Assembly: GCA_947846985.1 (NCBI GenBank)
Contig: CANTUZ010000001.1
Span: forward strand, 187,163,455-187,227,454
Length of the DNA stretch: 64,000 nt
Reading direction: 5' to 3'
Origin: Fratercula arctica
Lineage: Eukaryota; Chordata; Aves; Charadriiformes; Alcidae
Under the pieces are notes generated by a model. That model made no database searches and was not told the DNA's origin. It was given only the letters and a program-made list of their open reading frames with translations. Every line of letters begins with the position of its first letter. Within the stretch, counting starts at the first letter, position 1. Below, one piece after another: positions 24,719-36,474 of the stretch. The translations under genes were made by a program, and so were the position numbers.

Positions 24719-26998
24719 TTTAGATGTTGTCTAGTAGCCCTATGTCTGTAGTTGGTCTCTGAAAGACAAGCTCCAGAGTAGAGAAGGATTTACTGCCATT
24801 GGCTCTCGACCCCACCTCATGCTGGGCACAGTGGAAAGGGAAGTTCATTTGCTCTTTTCTACCTATTTCACACTTCAGAGACTTTCTGTGACCTCACTTT
24901 CTCTGGCCTTTGGTGAAGTCCAGGTCTGTGAGCTGGATAACTGGAAGTAGCACAGTTTGGCCTCCTCAGGGAAGGCCCTCAAAACTCATCAGTCACATCC
25001 CCAATACCAGAGCTCCTCGGCTTTGTCTGCTCCAAGTTCTCCAGGGCCAGGGGTACCAGAGTGGATTGCAAATAAAGAAGAAAATTGAAATTATGTCTCA
25101 AAGGAAACTAACACTTTCATGTGGTTATATCTTTGGTGACATCCTTTGGGAACTCCCTCCCACAACAGTAAGCTGGACAGGTGGTCCTGAGCACAACATG
25201 TGCCTGTTGCAAAACCGTTAAATGAGAAGTAACACGCACTTAAATTCTGTCCAACACAATCCAATCTGATTGTTTCCGTATGAGAGAAGGTATGTCAAGT
25301 GATAGAGATGGCAATCCTCACTAGGAACTGGAATAATTTTTCAGAAGCCTTCTAATGGACAGTTCATGTCCTGTCCTCTCCACGGTTCAGTCAGAAAACA
25401 GCATGAACCAGGGCCCAGCCACAGGTCCTTGGGTCAAGTGGTGCCCCCTGACTCCATTTCCACTACATAGCTTCTGGATCTCCTCTGGCATCAACGACTG
25501 TTGTAGCCATAAGACATGATGACTATTTGGGGAGCATTTTCCTCAGTTCAAAGTTCATGAAATACTGTGAGTGTTCTTCTGCAGCCTGGCTGACTGGTGG
25601 GATTTTAGCCCAAAAATGATGATTTGTTTGCACACCTTAATGTGTGGGATTAGAACTTTGTTTGGAGTTTGGAGAGAACAAAGGCTGTTGGGATTGTGTT
25701 GGAGAACTGTTGCATGGAGAAGCTGCTAGACATATTGTAAACTTCTTTGTGCGCTCTTTTGTGAGTGGTCTCTGGCCTGTGCTCTTCCCCAGGTAGACTC
25801 TGGAGATTTCTGGGGAAGTGCTAGGTGGCAAAGGACAAAAGTGTCCATGAGACTCTAACAGTCAATGCCATGAGTTGATGGCAGTCCACAGCTTAAGCAT
25901 ATGACCTGGACCTAATATAGCAGTTACTACCATAAAACCAAGCTTACTTAACTCTTCTTCTGGAACATTTCTATGTACTCCACTTTGATATATGGTTTCC
26001 AACTTACCTAAGCATGCAGTACTGGATCACCACAAACTTGCTTGAGATATTTTGGTTAAATATTTGTAAAAGGGAGCTAGCATTGTAAGTTTTACTAATA
26101 AAATATATTGGTAGTTCAGGCTGTTAAAAACATATCTATATCTGTTTTATACTGAATCTGTTCATTACATTTAGCTTACTAGTATAGACAGAGCTTCTGA
26201 ATTTGGGATGGGGGGTCCAACTGATGGAAAGTCTCTGTTCAGTGCTCTGCTTATTCTGACCAGAAATTTGTCCAAATTTGGCCAGGAATTTTTAGGTCAG
26301 GGCTGAAGCCTTCTTTTCCCTCCTGCTAGACTATATAACATGCTGATATCTAAAGTACTCCAGCTTGTGGGGCTGGTGAAGACATTCTTCCTTGGAATAG
26401 ATTTTGCAGAGGACTACGGGAGTAGCAGCACCTCTGCAACCCTCTTGTGATCCCCAGGCAGCAGGAGAAGCCTCCAAGGGGTCACCGAAGTAAGCACAGG
26501 TAAGAGCAGCAGCAAGGGTCTCACACCTGACATCAGGAAACAGGCTGAGGCGGCTCCCCTGGCTGCTCCTCAGCACCAACCTGCCACAGTTCGGTAGATT
26601 CATAGATCTTGCCCTAAAATTTGGAGAGAAATATTTTTTTTTAGGTTTTCTTTTCCTGTGTTTTCACACCCATTCCCTTTCCCTTTATAAGCACTTACTA
26701 TATTGTAGATCTGTCCAGATCACCATAATTTTACCAACACAGTACCGTTCTAGTCTAAGAGTTGACATATTGATATGTTAGCCTGTTTTTCTTTAATTAT
26801 CTGAGAAAGGGGAAAATAATGATACTATAAATATAGAAGATGTTGAATTTTCAGGAGTACTGGTTCTCCAACCTATTGTTAAGCAGCACATACAAGTGTT
26901 TTGTGTATGCTGAGATTAATTTTCAATACGCGGTTTCCCTTGGGATATTTATATTCTTCCAATCAGCATAGAACTGTCCATCAAAAGTAACTTTATAA

Positions 26999-27048
26999 AT
27001 ATATATATACCCACACACCACACACCCCCACATACATGCACACACACA
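26999..27048. repeat. TA/CA compound microsatellite
   Basis: A short TA stretch is followed by irregular CA units, including CACACCACACACC and CACACACAC. Confidence 0.85.
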
Positions 27049-27549
27049 ATCACTGCCACAAACTTTTTGGGGTTGCTTCTTTAAAGAGCTGTAAATCTGA
27101 GTAACATTTTCTCTGCACAGTGACCTGTTCAGGTAGGCGGGTGTTCATTTCAACACAAAATTGGAAGAGAAGTACTTGTTGGTTTATTTCTTTCCTTTTT
27201 TTTTTTTTTTTTAATCCTTTCCACTTTTGCAAACAGTTAAGTTAAAAATTCTCTTGTCTGAGAGGTAGAAATTATTAATGCAAAGGGGGGAAAATCGTTT
27301 CATAAGAGATGCTTGGGAGGCCAGCCTATTTTGGTTTTCTTGCTCAAACCATTTACTTCTAATTAGATAAGAGAACAAAAAAAAAAAAATTCCAAAGGGG
27401 AAAATACATTTTTTTTTCCACAAATTGCTTCCATCATTTCTGAACTCTGCTAAGCATTTTTAATAGATATGTGCCCTTAGCTCATCTTTTGCATGCTAAC
27501 AATTTAATCTGAATACCAATATAGACACAAAATAAACGATTGTTTCCTG

Positions 27550-28130
27550 CCAGAGGTATCTGCAGAAGAAATCTTGGAGTAAAACATTGTCTTTGCAGCT
27601 CATTGTGTCTCTAATTAGACTGGAAGGAGGCAGAAGCTTGCTGGTGTCAGTCTGTGTTTAGCATGCCCTGGAGCTTCAAGCTCCTGTGGGTATCAAAGTG
27701 CACTAATTAAATGAGGGGTCCACAATACCGCACTAAACATCAGAGTGAGAGAAAGAGTCCAGTGTCCTCAGTGCCTTTGAGAATCCATGGCCCACGCTAA
27801 TTACCCATTGTTGAATTGACTTCCCATTCTACAAGGAATGAATGGTGCCTCTCTCCCCCCCTTCCCCCGGCCTCCTCCCCCCCTTAGATTTTACCATCTT
27901 TGCTTTGGCCGCCTAATTAATCTTATGGAAATCTCCCGAAGCCAGATTCCAGCAAGGTTGCCCCGATGTTTATAATTTGATTTGTGATGATAAAAGTGAA
28001 GACACCCGGTGATGGAACAGTGTCATTTTCAACACTCTTGAGAATCGAAGAGGCTATCAATCTTTCCCACGTGCATGGCAAACTGATATCCTAGAAAATT
28101 AACTTCAATTAATAACAGAAATCCCCAGAC
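27550..28130. other. Unique sequence with homeodomain-type motifs and a C-rich core
   Basis: This stretch is free of repeats and open frames. It holds several TAATTA/CTAATTA-type sites (about 27611, 27703, 27798, 27913 and 28109) and a C-rich run at 27855-27883 (C7, C5, C7 with short spacers) that could form a minus-strand G-quadruplex. It reads like a developmental enhancer, but TAATTA sites are common by chance in AT-rich DNA and conservation cannot be judged from one sequence. Confidence 0.3.
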
Positions 28131-29218
28131 GCTCAGGGAAGTAGAGATGCTTTGAAAGAGAACCTTCAAAGATGTCTCTGGATTGTCTTTTATATGCAGA
28201 CTCTTCATATAGAAGAGATTCTCAATAAGGGAATGTGTGGCGATGGGGGGAGTTTCCCCTCTCCCCTTTTAATCCGAGCAAGATGAGGTAACATTTTATA
28301 TTTAGTTTAGGAAGAAGTTAACCAAAGGCCCATAGGTTAAATCTGGTTTTATTTCCTCTCTGTAGATAGTACTACTTAAAGGATTATGCTGCGCATTTCA
28401 CTGAAGAAAAGAAATTTAAAATAAAAATGTTTTTTACCGTAATGCTCCCCTCCCCAAAATGCTGGAAAGTTAAGGGTTGGGCTGCTTGTCATTGCCAGTC
28501 TTCTTTGCCTTGACAAGATTTGTGATCTAAAGCTGAATGTTCTATCAGGAAAAAAAGACTTGTTAAGATTTTACGTGTTCTAATAACTGCAATGACACAG
28601 ATACTGAAGACTCCTATAAAAGAAAGTCTCGCTCCTGTGAAACCTTACAACACATGAATTTTACTCTACAAAAAATCTGCCATGTCTCCATTTGTGAGTG
28701 GCATTTCTGTGTTGCTGTTGTATAGGGTAGTTGGTTAGACAACACAACTTCCTTTTATTACTAGCAAAATAGAAACAGATGTAACATTTCATTATTTGTG
28801 ATACCAAGAAATTGCTTGCTGAACAAACAAACAAAATTTGAAAGATCACCCAGTAATAATTCCTGGGTTGGTTTGGGTTGGGTTTTTTTTTTACTTAATA
28901 TCCCATAGACAACAAATACAAAATTACGATTAACAATTAATATGAGATGATGTATAAACAAAACTTACTACTCAGTATCTTACATAATGTTTTGCTTCCA
29001 AGCAATTTGCAAGGTAGCTTGAAACAAACCTAAGTTACAGTCTTAGCTTAGCAGCAAGAATGGGTTAAGTTTATTGCATTTCAGGTTCTTGTTATAATCG
29101 CTGTCACGTGAATGAATTCATGTTGTGCCATTTCTTGCTCTCATTACAACCTTTGTTACGAGAATGAGGTATTAGGATTTTAATGCCTCATATATTCTGT
29201 GAATTATGTTAGTGTGCT
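28131..29218. other. Unique non-coding sequence
   Basis: I see no gene, repeat or strong motif here. Two overlapping minus-strand frames of 62 and 66 codons (28661-28961) match nothing known. Confidence 0.6.
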
Positions 29219-29369
29219 GTACTACTTTGACCTTTTAAGTATTCTGTAATTTGATTGGCTGGTAATTCGAGTCCTTTTCTTGTTGACAGCCTCAATAACC
29301 TTTCAGACAAAGGTGGAATGGCAATCCAATCAAAATACAGAATATTTAAGAGTTCAAAATACGTAGTAT
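29219..29369. repeat. Long inverted repeat able to form a strong hairpin
   Basis: The arms 29232-29258 and 29326-29352 pair at 26 of 27 positions (24 Watson-Crick, 2 G-U in RNA, one A-A mismatch), separated by 67 bases. Pairing continues inward for about ten more positions with three mismatches, and outward (29219-29230 with 29354-29369) with a small bulge. The loop region contains a second small hairpin, ACCTTT with AAAGGT, at 29298-29314. The shape fits a microRNA-type precursor, though longer than most, or the relic of a palindromic DNA transposon. I do not recognise the arms as a known microRNA or repeat family. Confidence 0.85.
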
Positions 29370-31007
29370 AAAGGATGGCTATAGTTCACTGGGGGAAAAG
29401 AAAATTTTAATTTCTCTAGTGCTTAAAAGTTGGGACATAAATAGAAAACAGAAGAAATGATGCATTCCAAAAACAAAGCTTAGGATAACAAATGAAAGTG
29501 ACAGGATTTAATTTTTTAAACTTACTTTGTGATAACTTGTGGTATTCTCCTCCTGGCTAAGTCTACTTGATAGATACATGATTATATTTTTTTACCATCT
29601 TTTTTAGTACTGCCGTATCATATGAAATTTTATTAAATAAAAGTTTGATTTTATGTCTTGAGTATCTAGATCTATTTTTAAATGATTTTATCAAATTTTG
29701 AATACAATAAATAAGTATACAGTAAGAGGTAACACCTGAACACCTTTGTGAGGATTATTAGAAGTCATAGTAATCCATATATCATGTGTTGGATGTACAA
29801 AGTATCACAAAAACATACAAAGGCAGATGTCTATTATTATTTGGTACTATCACCTGCATGTTCTGCACTATCATCTGTCTATTTGTCAGAAACTGACATT
29901 TGGGTTTGTTTTTTTGAATAATACATTTTGTCTAAAAATAACCCTCAGTGACAAACAATACTAATTAAATTGAATGCATACTTACTGCATTTTCCACTGT
30001 ATCTGGAAGAGAAAACAAACTAATTTTATGGAATCTAGTAAACTTTAAACTAATGCAGTTCTTTTTTCTAAATGAATTCTTCCTTTGACATTAAAAATAA
30101 TGTTTTTTAAAAGTATTCTGTAATCATATTTTTACTTTTTTTTACCTTTTTTTTATTTTTACTTTTTTTGTATTTCATAGAATTCTATATAGAGAACCCA
30201 TGCAAACAGTAGAAAACCTTCAGGAAGGTTTCTGATTTAAAATCCCCCTTAAGGATGCTGTGACAAATCTAACTTGATATAATTTAGGGCTGAATTGCTG
30301 TAACTATACCTATAGATAGGTATGGTTCACCCTTTTTTGTTTTGTTATTCCAAATACAGGCTTTCTTCGATTAGAGGGTGTAGCTGGCCTCTAGTTTTGT
30401 CTACAGACTCCATATGAAGGTTGAAGTGGCACATGATCTTAAGGCCACTTCAGGGAATTCTTTCTTTTTCAATGAAGGAAATGAAAGAATGGATTTTTCC
30501 TTTTTCATGAGACCACTTACTAGGTGTGTTTAGAGGAGGAAGGATTCTTTCAGGAATTTCCAGCCAGCTGAAATTTTAGACTTTTCTACTTGGCAAAAAA
30601 GAACCTAGGTCAGATCCAGAGATCTTGAAGAGAATATCGTTGATTCCTACAGCATGCGTGTATGAACAGAAAGACTCAGATGTATACCACTTTTAGGATA
30701 TCCCCTTTTAATATGAAGTGGCAGATTTCACACAGCATAATACAAAGCTAATCAGCACAAAATAAGACAAGACATACACAAGCTTTGATAAAGTTTCAGC
30801 CCTAATTTTGTGGAGTTGTTGGGAAGCCTACGTATCACTAGCAGAAATGTCAGTAATAGAAAGTAGATTAATGTACCATATTCTCAGTCTGTAAATGCCA
30901 ATGGCTTCTAACAGCCTTTGGAATTTAAAAAGCCTGGTCAATATTTTTATGGCATGCTGGTGTGCCTGAGAGGTAGCAGACAAATCATATTCTCTCTATT
31001 ACTACAC
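29370..31007. other. Unique AT-rich non-coding sequence
   Basis: No gene or recognisable repeat is visible. T-rich runs occur at about 30129-30172. Confidence 0.6.
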
Positions 31008-31146
31008 GATGCAAATACCCAGCCAAAGGTATACCTGGGTCTAGAGTGAGCCTGGAAACTGTCTGTAAATGACCACATGATGCAAACACAAAGCTCAAGG
31101 TATACCTGGGTCTAGAGTGAGCCTGAAACCATCTGTAAATGACCAA
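31008..31146 (+). repeat. 71-bp tandem duplication, two diverged copies
   Basis: Copy one is 31008-31078 and copy two is 31079-31146. Both contain GGTATACCTGGGTCTAGAG and CTGTAAATGACCA. They differ by several substitutions around CCCAGCCAAAG versus CAAAGCTCAAG and by a 1-bp gap, so the duplication is not recent. Confidence 0.95.
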
Positions 31147-34100
31147 GTGAAAAGTGTTTTGTGTTTTTCAATTGAAGCTGCCATTACGTGAGTGTAATGA
31201 TTTCCTGTATAAGTCTATGCATCTATCCCACTGATATATGTCTTTGGTAAGACTTATCACAGTTGCAACCATGCGGGTGTCTACTGCTGTTTGAAATGTC
31301 CTGAATTATCTGAAATATTCAAGGCTGGTAAAAGTCACACTAGAGCTGCTCTTCTCTAGATCACTAGATCAGCAGTTGCTCACAAGAAGCTGCTTAACTC
31401 CAAATTACTTATAATGATGCGAGACACCCTCTGTTCAGTCAGCTGAATTTTAACCCCAGGGTGGGATTCGGTGGGATTCATCTTCTGGATGAAGATACTG
31501 AAATTCTGGTCTTCACAGAAAGATGATCTTGTGTGAGCTTGGTAGATGTCTGCTATTGCAGTCAATAGATTCAAGAGAGTGGGTCAGCTCCCCAAATGCA
31601 GGTTGCAGGGTGGGTAGAATATCTAATAGGTTTCACCGGTTGTTTTAGTTAGGAACTCAATTCAGGTACCAAAACATAGGTATCACCAACAGTTTCAGAA
31701 ACTTAATTTGGGACTGACATTGATAATAGTTTTGTATTTGCACCTAGGATCAGGTTTGCAAGAATGGAAGGAGTAATGGAGAGGAGTTTCCATCAGTTTT
31801 TCTTATCATCATTGCTTTCTCACAGTGACTACACTTTGACTTTCTTTCATTGAAGAATAAGGTTGTTGCATATCAGTATACGAATCTTCACATATGGACA
31901 GTTTATTCTAATCTGAACGTGTTCATGTTATTACATAATTTAATACAGACATTTTAAAGACAATTCGAAGAAGATGCATGTCAATTGTCTTCCATCACAA
32001 ACATGATTTTATGAAGATATCAGCATCTTCAATGACTATATTTTTCAGTATTGATGGAAGTGTTTCTTTCTTCTAATCTAAAACCTGAATTTTCACGTCC
32101 AAAACGCAGTGGTTTCACCATTTTGCCAGCAGTAGGTCACCTCCGCTGGAATTAAGGCTGTTTAATGCATTGAAAATTAAATAAAAAGGAAGAATGTGTT
32201 GTAGTAAAAGGCTTTATATTCAGTGAGATAATCACTGTACTTCATGTGCTTCTTCTTAAAGTGCTTGTTCCTATCTTTTGGAGGTGACCTGCAAGTAGCC
32301 TAGCAATAATATTTTAAACTTCATTCTTTGCTCACTTAATAACACATTCAATTTACCTATTTTTCTGTTCTGGTATGTGATAATGCAAATCCATTCCATG
32401 AAGGTTGAGAGAATCTGGCAAGCAAGTCTGGATCAATCTTTCTTCTCAAAGCTGTGACTGTTGAAAGAAGGATTCAGAGTGAAGCCAAGCAGTTTAGAAG
32501 CCACTGAAGGCAATCACCTCAGAATAGAGAAAGTGGCTAACAAGGCCCGGTGACTCAAATCTGTTTCCTCTGACAGAGCTGTTGGCTTCCTTCATTTCTC
32601 ATTTAAATTAGGGACCACTCCACTAGAGTCATTAAAGTTATACTATTATTAAAAAAAAAAAAAAATCAAAATCAGATTTGACTTTTTAATTGGCTTCCAA
32701 TTGGGCCCTAAATTAGGTAATTTAGGGAAATGTTCACCTGTCTTTGCACTGACCTATCTGAAGGATAAGTAATACCTTCATTACCATAAAGAAAGAAAAC
32801 AAAAACAAATACATTCTACAATTAATAGGCACTGGGACCCCAGTTCTGCTCTTTGTTTTAGGTAGCAATATGGAGCTTTTAAATTCAAACAGTTCAAATG
32901 AAAGATGAAGTTCCTAGACATACAAACAAGTTACCAAAGGGTAATAAATTCCTGCGTATCCACTAACCTATGGTAACTACGAAAGCTCGTGCCACTGGCT
33001 CAGTCATGCATTACTCCCTTCAACTCACTTTCTGAAGGTCTGATTTGCTAACATGTGCATCTTTCGCAGCTGTGCTGAGGAACACAAGCAGGATCCAAAA
33101 TGTGGTCGGGAAGATCTGGTTCAGTGAGCCTGTGTGCTTTCTCTAAGTATTTTCCTTTATGTACAGAAAGCACTTTTGTATTTTAAAAGGTGACATATTC
33201 AGAGAAGATACACAGCGGCTCCATGCATAGCACATGCTTCCCTGCCTTTCAGCAGCGAGGGGAAAAAGTGGGGCTATGGTATTGAGAAGACTTGCCCAAG
33301 CCTCTTCCACTGCTCTCCTCTGAAGAGGACTGTCCTGGCACACAGGAACCGCTCCAATGTTTAACAGCTGTGTTGCACCCATGTTGTGTGAATACAGACA
33401 ACTCAAAACCACTCGGTGGGATTTCTCCGTCGTCCCTGCATTCACAATGCAGGAGGAAAGTGGCTCATCAAAAGTTAACAGCTGAACTGGTTAATTTTCT
33501 CTTCCATCTACACACTCATAAGCACAGAAGTGCCACAATGTCAGAAGTCACACACCATTTTAAAAATAATGGAGTACATGAGTCATGACAGCTGTGACAG
33601 ACATTTTCACTTGCACTGACGAAGAATTAAAAGACCGAAAATGTGTTTTTTTGAGTGTTTAATTCACATGCATTTTTTTTTTTTTTCACAGCGCTTTTCA
33701 AACTATTTAAAACTCTAGAAAAAGCATTGCTCAGAGAGTGTTCAAACTGGAGTACATAGCACCCACGGATGCCTCACAAATAACTGCATTCTTGACAGGA
33801 CCCATAAAGAAATTCTCAGAAGTAATGCCTGTGGGAGGAGAAATAAACAGAATTTTGTCAAAGAAACAATCAATCATTTCAGTTAGAAGTTCTGGTGCCA
33901 ATCCTTGAAGTATCACTTTCAAGGAGAATATTCCAAAATCAAAGATCACAGCAGCTACAAGTTCAAGTGCTTCTCATGATCTCCAGGCATACTCATTCCT
34001 GCTCTCATCTCAATATCTATGACCCTCAAGCTCCAGTGCATGCAGACAAATAAAATTTTTTTCAGAATCAGATAATTCAGTGACCTCATTTTGATCATTA

Positions 34101-36442
34101 CTTTCATAGACTCCTGTATTTGAAACAGCTTGACATTTTTTATTGCTGACCCGATTTCTACTTCTCCATTGCAGGCCCAAATGAATCATATCGAAGGGAA
34201 GTATTCACTTTTTCTTCTGTCAGGAGAATATCTCATCTGATTGCAGCTGTAAATCAGATCAGATCTGGCAAAACTAAAGCAGTTGGCAAGACCATTGTCC
34301 TTGCTAGGACTAAAAAAAAAAAAAGGGCAAAAAAAAAAAAAGGCAAATTAACAAATCCATATGATAAGGTCATCTCTAAGATTTGTTGGGTACTATACAG
34401 AGACTATAGAGGGATCATGTTGGGCTGGCTGTATATCGCAGCTTACGTTCAGAACACCGAGATTATAAGGTTAAAACAAACTGCTTTATGCTGATTCAGG
34501 CTGGACTTCAAAAAGGGATAAACTAGCTCTTTTATCTTCAAGCAATCCTTGAGAAGACCTTTATTACATAAGCAAACAAGGCAGTTAAAAAGTCTCAGAA
34601 GAGCAGTAGCCATACATGCTGGCAGGAAGAACAATGGTACTAAAAAGCTCCGCTTTTGTGGAAAATCTGAGGTTTTAATTGGGGTAGAATAAAATACTTA
34701 ACAAGAGACAGTGACTTTGCCTCAAGATATTCTGCAGATGCAAAAGGGCAAATAAGGATTTTCTTCTATCAAGAACAGTTTCACTGCAACAGCCATACTT
34801 TGGAATTTTTTTTCCATTGTGCCACGTTGTAAATTCATCCAGTTTGCTGCATTATCTCACAGTAGGTCCCTGTGACCCAGCAACTTTTCAAGTATTATCC
34901 TCTTGGTGAATACCTCTGTTTCATATTACCTTCATCTCATAATATGTTATTTTGCATTTTTCTGCTTTGATTCTCACCTATGTGAACTTATTTTCACTGC
35001 ATATTACCAACCTCCTCAGCCCCCATATTATTTTTCTGTCCTCACAGTTACTTGCAACACCTCTTAATTTTGTATAATTTCCAAATGTGAAGTCTTGTTA
35101 ATGTCTTTTAGAAGAATAAAAGAATTAAACAAAATTAAATAGCCTGTATCTATAAAATAAAGCTCCAGGTTGGTCAAATGACTCCGCATGCATGCTAATG
35201 AGATTGAATAGCAGAATGAAACCTCTTGAGTCCCAAATCTGACATATAGGAGGTGACAGGTCCAGAACAAGCAAAGCAAATTCAGAACCAGGAGTATTTT
35301 GACTTAAGCAATGAACTTGGAATATCCACCATTACTACTTCTTCAACACATCTCAGCGAAACACAGTCCTTTCGCTGCTCAACCACCAACCAGCGAAGAT
35401 TTTTACCTCCAGCCCAGTCAAACTAAAAGAGCCGTGAGGCTTCCAAAGGCGAGTGGGCAACTTCAGAGAGCTGGTTGGGCACAGATGCAGCAGCCAGGTC
35501 CCATCCACGTCCTAAACAAAGCAGCCCACAACTGAAGAAAGAGCTAAATGTCTGACCGGTTTTGAGCTTAGCTACATTAATAGTACATTATCACACTAGC
35601 AATTGTTGGCATATGCTTTTCAGAAAACAAGGTTATTACAAATGGCTTTACAAAGAATTGAAAAGAGAAAAAAGGATGTTTCATTCTGAGGCTGTAAATT
35701 GATTGCAAAATATTCAGCCAATAATCAGCCTTTATATACTCTGACTGTTTTACTTAACATACTGTGATAATAAATATCTTTAGCTCAACTTGATACAAAT
35801 ATGTCTTTCCCTTTGGAAACAAAAAATAACAAAGCAAATGAAAACTATCCCACAGAAGCACAGTAGTGTTTGAGCATCAATTTGACAAGTACTATAATTT
35901 CCTTATTAAGGGGCTCTGAATATCATACAGGAGTATACCTCTGAAACACTGTAAGAATTCTTTACAGAAGTCATCTGAAAAGGAAAAGTTTTAGTACAAG
36001 TCAGAGAAGATATTGGAAGATGGACTCAGGCTGATGAATTTCACTGATGCTCCAAACCCAGGACCTTGACTTATTTCCATTTAACACACATCTATTATCA
36101 CTAAACTAGTAACAAGTAGAACTGAAATCAGTATGAGACAGGAGAGTTATCTCTGTAACAGATTTAGTCTAAGCAGTGCTATGTCATCCACGTACATTTG
36201 TATGCGAGTGACAAGAATCGAAGCATGTTCAGTTCTAATCTATGCCTTCCTTACTATTTTATGTCTAGGGAAAAGATGACAGAGGTGTGCACTACAGTCT
36301 TTCCAGGTCTCTCTCTAATAGAAGCCATGAATGCAAAAGATGACACATATTTTATTAATCTTCTTTCAACACCTTCTTTTATAATGTATTCAGAGCTTTG
36401 CTTTTCCATATTTAAATAGGAAAAAATGGTTTGGACAGTGAA
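31147..36442. other. Unique non-coding sequence
   Basis: No gene is recognised. Simple features are an A15 run at 32651-32665 and a pair of A13 runs split by GGGC at 34312-34341. Small frames such as 33143-33445 (minus, 100 codons) and 33292-33588 (plus, 98 codons) overlap on opposite strands and resemble nothing known. Confidence 0.65.
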
Positions 36443-36474
36443 GGGGGTTGTGGGGGGTGGGAGGGGGGAGAGGG
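36443..36474 (+). other. G-quadruplex-type G-rich run
   Basis: G runs of 5, 6, 3, 6 and 3 with loops of one to four bases lie on the plus strand. This meets the usual four-run rule for a G-quadruplex. It is isolated in AT-rich DNA and lies at no visible gene boundary. Confidence 0.7.

Larger units (their letters stand above)
23166..27549. other. Unique non-coding sequence with small simple repeats
   Basis: No gene is recognised. It holds a C11 run at 24142-24152, an AAAC-rich patch at 24661-24718, a TA/CA patch at 26999-27048 and T and A runs near 27197-27212 and 27379-27390. A plus-strand frame of 103 codons (24910-25221) and a minus-strand frame of 90 codons (26331-26603) match nothing known. 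Confidence 0.65.
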
